In this document: positions 9,740 to 21,700 of the stretch, piece after piece
Layout of the letters: every line of letters begins with the position of its first letter
Position numbering within the stretch: the first letter of the stretch is position 1
Assembly (NCBI GenBank): GCA_963556255.1
Contig: OY744608.1
Location: 69,098,322 to 69,162,321 of the forward strand
Length of the DNA: 64,000 bases
Origin: Allolobophora icterica
Lineage: Eukaryota > Annelida > Clitellata > Crassiclitellata > Lumbricidae
Reading direction: 5' to 3'
Made by a program: the position numbers and the translations under genes
Notes under the pieces: model-generated
Told to the model about the DNA's origin: nothing
Databases searched by the model: none
Seen by the model: the letters and a program-made list of their open reading frames with translations, nothing else

Positions 9740-12700
9740 GTTAAATTGATCTTCTCGTGTTCATCATGAATTATTTTCGTTGTTATCATGCTAATCATCA
9801 TTATCACCATGCTTGCGAATAGGAGCCGTCATATCCACTGTAATCAGTGTTCATTGTGATTGTTTTGTCTTAACGATGGATGTCACAAAACATTCGAGAC
9901 CATAAAATCACTAAAAATTATTTCAAATTTTCAGCATTCACGGAGTCATGAATAGGGACTGTTACTTTTTTAAATGGTTCTAAAATTATATCAAACAGAA
10001 AACTCTGTTGATAATGTGCAACGCAAACCTCAGATATTGTCTATGATCTGTTATAACCTGCGGTGTTCCGCAAGGTTCTGTTCTTGGACCCCTTTTGTTT
10101 ACCCACTATGTACACTGCTCCACTCAGCTGACTCATTAAGCCATCCTCAACTCACCATCAGCTATATTTATCCCCAAACAGCTTCTCTCACTCATAGTGC
10201 ATCTTCTTCACGTCGTTACCCAATCTCCTCCTGGACGACATCAAATCTCCTGTGGTTGAGTTGGTCTAAAACTGAATTCATTCTTATAGGCCTACGTGAC
10301 CAACTCAGGAAAATGCCAGACCCTCTATTTCCCTCAACCTTGACTCTGCATCCATCCCCACATTTTTCACTGCCAATTCTTCCGTCTGCAACCTAAGTCG
10401 TGTGACCTTTGACCAAATCCTTAACTTCTTCGAACATCATTTTATCACCCATCTTTCTCGCTCCCGTTTCATGCATATTCGTGACCTTCGCAGAATCCGC
10501 CCAAATCTCGACCTCAAAACTGCATCTACAATCTCTACATCTACAGTTCAAGTAGACAACTGTAAACGCTCTTAATCAACATAGGCGTTAGCCATAGAAA
10601 TCTCCTATAAGCTATTCCTAATACTCTCGCCCGTTCTGTGACTAAAACCTCCAAACACAACTACATCACCCCTGTGCTCAAATTATTTCACTGGCTTAAA
10701 ATATCCGAAAGATAAAAATAAAATCCTCCCAGCCCTCCTATCTCCGTCAGCAGTTCACGGTCCAATCAATTCGCACAACTCTTCTGCCATAGCACTTACT
10801 CGCCCTTTCGTCAGCTTATCACCATAGTTGTTAAAAACGATAGAAAGTAAATTTAAAAAAGGAAAAACGTCGTTTTTATCGAAAAAATTAAATAACAAGA
10901 AAAAAACGAGAAAAAAACGACAAATGAAACTAATTTGACTTTCTCGCGTCTTGTAGGGCCTACTGCAATTTGAAATTAAAAACCTTGTTTACAGAATATA
11001 ATCAGCAAATAGCACAGCTTTATTAGTTAACACTAAATAGGCCTAACATCATTCTACAACAATTATTTTATTTCTTATAGGTTTGGTTTAATAAGAAATT
11101 GAGAAATTAAAACTATTGAAATCTTTTCAAATTTAAATTGTAAACATAAGGCCACATAAGTCCATGCTGACAAAACTAACACAATTAAAAACTAAACTTT
11201 GGAGGTAGGCCCTATGGACTATATAGTGTCCACTTTCTCACAGTAAATGCATTTCAATTTAGCCAATGCTGAGTTTTCGTCTTTCTCGTTTATCAATGTA
11301 ACGTGAATCCAATCCGCACCCTTTCTTTTGGCATTTTAGATAACTTAGAAATAACTTTATAAAATGTTATTTCTTGTACTGTGCTATTTCATAAAGTATT
11401 TATTTCTCAAATTATGACGTAAATAGTGAGGTAAATTAGCTGAATCCTTGAAAGTATGGAGACAACGTAAGGGACATTAGACAAAAATTAAACAGAAACT
11501 GAAAAACATTAACAGACAGTAAATAAAAATATAAATAAAGTTACATAAAAAACGGAAAAAACGATAAGAAAAATAAAAAACGAAAAAAAGTTTTTTGAAA
11601 ATAATAAAAAAACGAAAAAAACGGTTTTAGCATCTATGCTCATCACTAAAATTTGCAACTCAAGGTGACATACTAAGTCGATGCTAGACGATAAATAATT
11701 ACCAGTTTACACCAGGTGACCTAGCACTATTTTGTATTTATTTGATCTTAGTACACACTAGTAAAATATTTTCTGGAATTTATTTTTCTCCAGGTCGACT
11801 ATCAACTTCACCTGTTAGCACTAAATTACTTAAATAAATTTCTCGTGTTTCTAGTACTTCGAACGTCGCTTTAAATCGAAGTCTGTGACGATTCTTGCAT
11901 CAATTGCATCGATCATCCAAGCAGTAAGATTAAAAACAATTATACATTCGTTTCTACAGCATAATTATACATCTACACGGTACACCAGGGGTGGGCAACA
12001 TACGGCCCGCGGGCCGTATCCGGCCCCCGGGGACTTTTCAACCGGCCCTTGACATGTCTTTAATATTAGCATTGTATCTGGCACTTTTATCCGGCCCTAC
12101 ATGAATGTTTGAATTTCTGTACGTAGGCCGACATTAAAACATCTGTTTCTTATTTATTAAGAATCCGGCCTCAACTAGTCAACTAGTTCACTACTCATTC
12201 ATCAATGTGGGGCGTGGTGGCTCAGTGGTAAGTTCGGCGCCTTGTGACCTGAGGGTTGCAGGTTCAAATCCCACTCTAGCCGCTGCGTACGGAACTTGGG
12301 CAAGTCCTTCACTCGCAATTGCTCGTGGCGCTTCGGCGTGAAAATTCCGGCACAGTATCAAATGCTGTAGTCGGGAGCGCCTCTGAGTAGTAGTAGACTT
12401 CGAGAGGCGCTATAGAAATATCCGGAATAAAATAAATAAAAATAAAATGTAATTACTATCTGCCTGAAACAATACCACAGAGTGGGTAGGTTCGAAACTG
12501 TAGAAGCCATCTTCACTTAGATTTCATGCCCTGAAAGTGGTTGCACTGTTTCCAAGCACCAATATTTGTGAACAGTTCTTCTCAAAGATGAAATAATAAA
12601 AAATACAGAAGCAGATGCAGACTAACAAATGACAATCTTTCTAATGAAATTTGAATGTCCGCTTCGAACATTAAATCAACCATTCTGGATAAATTGTGTC

Positions 12701-15700
12701 GTGACAAGAAGTGTCAGATTTCACATTAATCATTAAATATTGCACACCAAGCATATGGATACATTGTACAGTAACAGTTTTATATATATTTTTTAAACTG
12801 AAGAAACTTTTAACATATTTAGTATTTTATTGTAGTGTAGGACTCTATAGGTAATTAGGATAATTATATTTTCATCATAAAATTATCTTTATTTAGTTTA
12901 ACATAAATTTAACAATAACGGTTCTATCGCAATAGTTAGTTTGAACAGGAGCGTCTATCCCCCTAACTCATTGGAGCAACTTCCCATTTCCCCCTCCTCT
13001 TCCCCCTCCCCTTCCTTCCCATTAAAATGGTGGTACACACACTGACAGATCTCCCCCCTTTACTTGGATGGAGCATTTGCTCCAAGGTTTCTATGGTGTA
13101 GACGCCCCTGAGTTTGAATAAAATTAATATTGTCTTATTTTCTTGGGCAAATGAATCTGCAAAAATTAGCCAGCGATTGGCATGCGGCCCCTGAGCTGCC
13201 CTTAAAATCTTAGGTCGGCCCTCTGTTTAAAGAAGTTGCCCATGCCTGATCTACACCGTGTCTCTAAATAAACTGTGCAAAACGGTTTCTGTCAGAACTT
13301 CGTCAAATTTCCACCAATTTTATTAATTTTTGGGAGGTAGATGGCAAATTAGCTTAAATTTTAGGCTATGCATAAATTTTCCACCTCACCTGACTCATGT
13401 CACCCCACTACCTTGTTAAATACAGACACAAGCGCTTGACGGCGACGCCACTGGCCGATAGCAGCATCAACGATCGTCTAAGCGCTTGTGTCCGTGTAAG
13501 CGGGGCACATTTCGAGCACCAATTCTAACACTTTTAAGCAGATCTGTCATAACAATTAAAAACTCTGCTAAGTAAACCATATTTTACTTTACTGCGTGCT
13601 AATTAAGTCGGCAGATAGTTTGTTGCATGTAATAAAATTTAAGCGTTATATAAGAAATTGGTACATCCGTGTTTAACAAGGTAGTGCGGTGACATGAGTC
13701 AGGTGAGGTGGAAAATTTATGTAAAGCATAAAATTTCAGCCATTTTGCCATCTACCTACCAAAAATTATTAAAATTGGTGGAAATTTGACGAAGTTCTGA
13801 CAGAAACAATTTTGCACAGTTTATTTTGAGACACGGTGTATAACCACCTACTACAGAGTCAATATTTCTACATTGTTTATTCCATTCGTATAGTGCTATA
13901 TTTCTCAAATACACACATATATATAGATCCCTAATCATAGTTTCAATTTTACAAATAATATTTGCAGAGCAGTAGCCCTAAGCAATGCTTACAAACATTC
14001 TTTGACTTGTTTTTTTACAGATTGTATTCATTGGTATAGCGATGTACGCTCCTTCGGCTGCGTTACAATCAGGTATGTTTTCCGACTTCTGTATCAGTTG
14101 AGAATTTATGTACGTCTGCGTCTGGTCTCATTTAGGATGTTGCGAACATCTGGCATATTTTAGCGATGTTTCAATCATCTTCAATCAACAACATTCGTTT
14201 AATTCAACTTATCCATTTGACAAAAAGCAATAGGTTACAAAAGCACCATAGTTTTTGCAAAGCTTGGATTAGTGTTAGCGCAGCTTAAGTCTTTGTAACA
14301 CAATTGACTGGAATACATGAATATTTAGCTTTTAGCTGAAAAGATTAACTTACACAGAAAATGGGTCAGGAACAGTCTGTGATGTGCTCGTTGTCCACCT
14401 ATTTAAAACAAACAGTAACACGACGACTGTCGAAATATCTATGCTTGGGACTAGCGCTCATTAGGATAGACATTGCGCTCGATACTGGATACTGTGATGA
14501 TCTCGAACAAGTCTACATATGAAAGCAAATGTACCTATCAGATGTCAATAATTGACACAATGCTGGGAAACTTACCCAAAGATTTATATTGCGCCAAATG
14601 CTTAAAGTTATGTTGTTTGTCTTTGTCTCAGCAACTGGACTTCCACTCGTATTCTCGATTCCGGTTATGGCTGTCGTTACCATAGCATACACCGCTTTGG
14701 TGAGTATTCAAGCCCAGCCAGTATTCACTAATCACTAAAACCATAATTGGAAAACTTTGAACAGTGCTATCGTCAATGTACGGTACTCTAAATCCAGCTT
14801 AGTTTTACTTAAATGATCTACAAGAAGGATAGCTTTATATCTTGGTTTCATTCTGAGGTCGAATAACATAGTGGAATTTCAGCGTAGCAGGCATCTTAGG
14901 GGGATTAGAAATTCAAGTATCTAAGTAAGCTTACCTGAGCTATTGAAATTTGGATATGAATCGACTGTGATAGCCTACACAACTAGTTAAAATCTTAGGT
15001 TTTCTGAAATCAAATTCTTCCTGACAGTTCACTTATAATGCGATAAGAAAGATTGGGTTAGATGCTTTACGTTACAGGGTGGAATGAGAGCCGTGATCTG
15101 GACCGACGTGTTCCAGTGCTTCATTATGTACGGGGGACTACTCGCCATTCTCATTAAGGTGTGAGGTCAATTAATTAATCTTCAACCCCAACGATACAAA
15201 ATGGTTATATATGGTTATATATTCGTCGTCATAATCATCATCTACATCATTTTCTCGGTGAAAAAGGAGTTTGTACCGTTGCTTGTATTGATGTTGGCTA
15301 TGCGCTTCAGTCCAAAGTCTTCTCAATTGCCAGGACGACCCATATGAGAGATATTAAGCATACCGCTTGCCCGGATCTGAAATATTCATTAATTAATTCG
15401 TTCATTAGAGGATTTATATAGCGCCCTGTCAAGGGAACTACTCAGAGGCGTTCCCAACACCAGCACGCTCAAAATATAGTACAGTTTTAAGATTAGCAAG
15501 AAACAGGTCAGAAAGGACCCCAGGCACATGCGGAGCTCGAAAGGAAGTCTATTCCAGACCAACGGTGGGCCCCACGGCTGTTGAGTTGAGAAGGTGTAAT
15601 CAGGCAATTCAGCTGCGACAGCAGCGAAATGTATCAATATCTGGGGTTGCTTTGCCCTACCTCACTTTTCCTTGCTCTGTCTAACCTACTTTCCTTTTTC

Positions 15701-18700
15701 TTTCCTTACCTTACCTTGCTTTTCCTAGGTTTATTCTGATTTAGGTGCTGTGTATGTTGATAGGGATTGGTTGTTGTTGGAGGATTTGGAAACGTCTTCA
15801 GGCTGTGTTCGCAAACGGGTCGTTTGGACTGGGTTGAGTACGTATGCTTCTGTCAAGAGAATGTTTCGTAATAGACTGCATTGGTTATGGAGTAATGTAT
15901 TGGCTTAGAGCTTTCTGTGCTGCAAGCCTATACTCCTACTGTTCATCGCCACGTAGTCCAACAACTCCGAACATCATATAATTGGGGCTCATCGTTTTTA
16001 AAACTTTGAATTCTGGCCAGCCACAATACTTAAAATCAGTTCTTTCTCCCCAGACTTATCATTATTCAACTAGGTCATCTGATTATCTTTGTCTGGTTAT
16101 ACCTAAGTCTAGAACTGTTCTTGGTGAACGAGCTTTTTCGGTTGCTGGACCTACTTTTTGGAACTCTCTTCCTGTGTCTGTTCGCTCTGCTCAGTGGCTT
16201 TTGTCATTTCGTTCTCAACTTAAAACTTACCTCTGTCAAATTGCTTATCCACAATAGGCTGCCTCTCTGTCTTACGGACTGACCTTCTGGATTTTGACCT
16301 GATTACGGCTTGATTTTGGTGTGTCATCGGTTGATGCCTTGTGCATTAGACACCGGCGCAATAAAAGTTACTAATTAATAATAATATAATGAAAATTGAC
16401 TTTGTGATTTAAAGCGATGCGAAAATGTGAAGTAATCTAATAATAATTAGTAACTTCCATTGCGCCAGTGTCTCATGCACAAGGCTCAATCGATGGTACA
16501 CCAAAACCAAGCCGTAATCAGGTCAGTATCCAGAAGATCAGTCCGTAAGGCAGAGATGCAGCCTATGGCGAATAATCAATTTGAAAGATTTAAGCTTTAA
16601 GTTGAGAACGAAAATAATGACACAAGCGACTGAGCAGAACGCACATACACAGGGAGAGAGTTAAAAAAAACTAGATCCAACAACCGAAAAAGCTCGTTAT
16701 CCAAGAACAGTTATTGATTTAGGTATGACCAGACTGAGATAATCAGATGACCTTGTTGAATAATGATAAGTCTATACTTAATTACAAAGTGAGAAGTCCA
16801 GGGTGATGGGAAGAAATATAAAGTGGAAAAGAAAACTTGACACCACTGAAGCCAGAAGCAAGAAACTCGACACTTTACACATGTGATATGCCTATGTCAT
16901 TGGACTAAACGAATAACAGCTTCAGACTTTTGACTTCATAGATTAATATATTTTTCGACTTTTTGACATGAGTCAGGTATCGCATTTTACGTGCAAGGCT
17001 AGTAAGTGCCCACAAAGATGCATACGTGGTGCTAAGGAACAGAGAACGACTTGTTGGTGGCCAAGAGTTCGCGTCTCAACACAAGTTCCTAGCTGCGAGC
17101 ATAGCAGAAGCATATTATCATTGATGGGCAATATTAACTACAGTAACTGTAGTTACCAACTAAGGGCTATCACTACTACAAAGGTAGTTTCTAGTAGTTG
17201 TAACTCAAGTAGTTTAAAAGTTATAACAATTTTTTTCAAGTAGTTTGAAGTTAACTACAATATTTCGTATTAATCCGTTTTTCCTATTTAGTATATACTC
17301 TACTTTCTTACAAGAACTTATGTAGGCCTAATTTGGACTCTGTCCATATAAATTATAAGTGATAGCGTTATATAATTTTGCTATTAGCAATTGGCGCTTC
17401 CTATCTTGAATTGCCTGAGTGTTTGTCGGTGTGACAGTGCGAGTAGTAACGACGTATCTTCACTAAACCTCAACAAGTCAAAATCATAGCAAACTGTTCT
17501 AGCGGTATACCGTCTTCGTCCTCTTAAATGTACTATTTTTTTTACTCAATATAGACTACATGCTGACTATAAACATTTACAATGTTCTAAGAGTTTTTAC
17601 AGATGGAGACTTTGTAGGTTAAATAGGCGTATTTGTAGTTATAACAATGTGGCATCGGGGTGCCTTATATCATGTTCGAGCAGTTCCTGTCCTTTGTTAG
17701 TTTGTTTGACATAATTATATAGATAAGGCTTGAGTCAATAAATTGACTTGCGTATTGTTTCTAATGTAAAATAACGGACATTGCATGTTTGCGTGTTTGA
17801 ATATTTCTTCCGTTTTAGCTGGAGTCCGGATCCGACAGTTCGACACACTGTCTGGGGATTTCTTTTTGGCTTTACGATGATTTGGTTGAAGGGCTACAGC
17901 TTCTCTCAGTCGGCTGTTCAACGATACTCGGCTTTAAGTACTCTTTCAAAAGCCAAAGTGTAAGCACATTGATTTACTGCACAAAACGTTCACCCAGTTT
18001 ATAGTCTGACCGATCTGAGTTTCCATCGGGCTTCCCCGGATTAAGATATGACCAGGATTTTGCGTTTAGCCACCATCGACTGATGATATGTGCGTTCTGA
18101 AAAAGGCGCTATAGAAGTCATTTGAGTAGACCTAGATGAGACGATCAAAGAATTAAAATTCTAATCACAATTATCATCGGCCTCGATGTTCTTGTTGTAG
18201 TATTTATTTTTCAATCAATCAATCATAAAATTTATATAGCGCCTCTTCAAGAGTTCTACTCAGAGGCGCTCCCGAGCCAGGCCTGATCATAGAGAAAAGT
18301 CTTCAACAGGGTGTAGAAGGAAGACGAGTGTGTACGAGGAGATGGGCGAAGGGAAGAAGGCAGGTCATTCCACATTGTTGGACCAACAACAGAAAATGCT
18401 CGACGCTGCATTGTAGCAGTGCGGGCAAATGGAACCAGAATGTCACCCCGAGTAGAGGAACGAAGAGCTGAGCGACCTATAGAAGTGGAAGAGAGAGTAA
18501 AGATGGAGCATAAGAAGCGAGGATTGTGCCCAAGACGCTTTGCCAGACAAGAGAGCAGAGCCGATACAGGATACGCTGTCGGAGAGGGAGCCAGTGTAGA
18601 GTATGATACATGTAGAAGGAAACACTACCAAAGCGAGGAATGGAACCAACAAGGCGAGCCGCAGACCGTAAAACCCTCTCAAGAGTGGACAAGCGGACTT

Positions 18701-21700
18701 GAGGAAGACCAATGTAAAGAGAGGAGCAGTAGTCTAGACGAGAACAAACAAAAGCGTGGATAAGAATTGAAGCAGCAGATGTTGAGAGAGAATGCGCAAC
18801 AACCCAAAGCTGACGGAGATGGTAAAAGCAGGAGCGAGACAAAGAAGAGAGGTGCTTAGTAAAAGTTAATTCCTGATCAAGGACGACACCGAGGTCTCGT
18901 TCTGATGTAGAGAATGATATTAGTGGGAATTAGAATGATATAAGTGGGAATTTTTCTTGACTTGTCATCAACATCGCCTGTATATCATCGTGAATATGCC
19001 TAATATAATATTATTATGTCCCTAGAACCGTTGGCTTGAACCTACCCATCTGTTACGCTATGAATCTACTCGTCTGTTTCATCGGACTCATCGTTGTTTC
19101 CTACTACGCTTCCATCGGCTGCGACCCACTGGCCAATGGCGAAATCAGCAACACCAATCAGGTTCATACTATAACGTCTCCTGGGATCCTCAATAAATAA
19201 ATAAATAAATATATAGACGCAGCTCCAGAAGTAGCCCGTTCCATGCCACAGGGCCAACCACCAGAAAGGCTCGATTTTTCATAGTAGTAGTATGGGCAAA
19301 TGGCACCGCAAGCGCCCCTCTCTCTGCAGAGTGGAGTGGGCGACCACGGGTTCCCCGACACATACATGTATATATATATATATATTATATATATATATAT
19401 ACACACATGTATATATATACACATGTATATATATATACATATATATATTATGTATGTGTGTGTGTGTGCGTGCGTGTGTGTGTACATGTACATATGTATA
19501 TATACACACATATAACTTGTATTTGTATGAACATGTGGGCATTGCATATCATAGTCCTACTGATTTTTTAGATTATATTCCCTATGCAAACAACCCTCTT
19601 GAAAATAAATACAGTCTGCTCGTGAATTTATGGTGTCAAAGAGCAGTTGCCCCAACAACGGCCAATACACATCTTCAACAATTTGGCACATGAGTGCAAT
19701 CCTACTGATGGGCCAGGCAGATTTATTAAATCACTTAAAGACAGTTTTTTAAAGCTGTTGTTTGCAAAGGCTCAGGAAAATGTCATTAAGTATCCGTAGC
19801 TAAAAAAATCTATGACAATGTCGAGCGCAAATTTCTGCAGAGCAATTTTTATACAAGCAAGCCTCATTCTCTATCGGAGAAATAATATGCTTTTCATATA
19901 GTTAAGGGGCAACTGAATAAATTACCAAGTGTGTCAGTAAAAAAAGTTATCATTCAAAAGATGCAAGAAGGTGAAGGTATTGCTGAATGCTATCGAATTT
20001 AGTAACATGTCAATAGCTTAGTGTTTTTCTGTTGTGGTTCCTTTTCAGCTGTTGCCTCATTTTGTGTTGAAAATGTTTGCCGACACTCCTGGTTTTGCTG
20101 GACTTTTTCTGGCCACACTTTACGGAGGAGCACTGAGGTAACTAACGTTGTCATAGTCAAACGTAATCTCCTTCTAGTCGTCGTTATCCTTGTTTAAGAA
20201 ATAACGTTGAAACAATCACAGCGGAACCTTTAAACTCCCGATCAACTCATCATTCTGTGGCTACGATTTTGGACTTTTATTCGGTGCTATTCCTAATTCG
20301 AAAACTTGCTGCCGCTTTAAGGCGGTAAATTAATCGTCGTCTTTCCAGTCCAGAAGTCTGGAACAATAGGCGTTTGTTAGTGGGCTTTGTTTATATATTG
20401 ACAGTTCAGTGTCTTCGTCGTTGAGTGGAACTGCCGCGAACTGTTGGGAGGATATTCTTCAATGGAAACTGATGCACTGGTCTGAGTCACGCAAAGCTCT
20501 GCTCAACCGATTTCTAGGTCTGTTGGTCTCTGCTTAGAATAATGCAGTGTGAGAACTGTAGAAAAAAGACTGGGGGGTTGGACTTTGGTGAGTTTGATAC
20601 ATGTGGAGTTGAAAATTTTATCGGTATTTTTCAAACTGAGACAATTCACAAATGCAGTAGAATAGAAAGCTTGAACTCCTTTTCGACTTCGCGCCTTTGT
20701 TTGCAGCTCTTTGGAAATCTGTCTTTGGTAGAGATAGATTGATAAATAAGTAAGTAAGCAAGTAATATCCTACGAATGTTATTAACATCGCGCTTTCGCC
20801 TCTGGGATTATGTGACCATGGGAACGTGGACTGAGGGAGTAGTAGGTGACTAGGTGGGTTTGGTTCTGGGTAGTAGGCCAAGTTGGTGCAGGACGTGGCC
20901 ATGAAAGATTACGTGGTCATTGGAACTGGGAAGGAAGGATAGGCGGATTTGGTTTGCGTCATCGTTTAATGTAGGACGTGACCCTAGGGATTGTTTTATG
21001 CAGTCATGGGCAAGAAGACGGATGGAGTAGTAGGTGGATTTGGTTTGGGGATAGTATTTGGTGCAGAACATAACCCTGGGGTGATTATGCGATCATGGGC
21101 AAGGGGACCGATGGGAGTAACGTTAGCTCAAATTAGTGTACAATACTTAACTCTTCCGTTTGCTGTCTTACCTGTTCGACAATACTTTATATAAAGACAA
21201 TTATATGATTGTAGTATTTGTGTTTGGCGTTGTGGCAACTGGGCTGGCTTTCATAGCATCTGTGGTTCCTGGCCCCATTACCCAGGTAGGATGATTTTGT
21301 CATCTGAACGGAGAACAATGTCGTTATCATCGTTTTCGTCATTTTCATCACCAGCATCATTTTCACAATCATCCATATTGTTTTAAATCCTTCGCCTTCA
21401 TCATTTTCATCTTTGTTGACATTGCTCGTTATATTTAGTTAACATAATTAGGTTACAATGCAGTCGTAAATTCGTATTTTGAATGGAACGAACCTTACAT
21501 TAACACTTTCTACGTTTAAGGTGAATTTACCAAGACTATATCGGTATTCTGTGTTTGATAACTTCCACAGTAATTATTGCAGGGAAAGACAATTCAAAAG
21601 ATAAACCCGCCAAAATTGTCTTAATAGCCATTTCATATTTTTAGATCACATTGTCTCTGGGTAGTGCAGTATTTGGACCTTTCACTGGAATGATTTTCCT

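Larger units (their letters stand above)
11979..13248. mobile_element. hAT element with transposase relic, B intron 2
   Basis: Left end contains caggggtgggcaac followed by cggcccgcgggccg. Right end reads gttgcccatgcctg, its inverted counterpart. Flanked by atctacac at 11971-11978 and 13249-13256. Inside are a transposase remnant, a SINE and a smaller hAT element. About six extra bases lie between the left duplication and the usual CAG start, so the exact left end is uncertain. Absent from C and D. Confidence 0.8.

Noticed and set aside
12206..12290. Functional tRNA gene
   Set aside because: Has pol III boxes but runs into a LINE-type tail and shows no complete cloverleaf; it is a SINE.
15731..15836. 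Longer exon 6 frame starting at the upstream cctag
   Set aside because: It uses another frame that does not match SLC5 proteins and does not join exon 7 in phase.
15982..16257. 91-codon open frame as a host gene
   Set aside because: It is the RT C-terminus of a LINE and is absent from C and D.
19164..19693. Open frames around the AT/AC cluster in B intron 8
   Set aside because: Low-complexity translations plus a LINE fragment.
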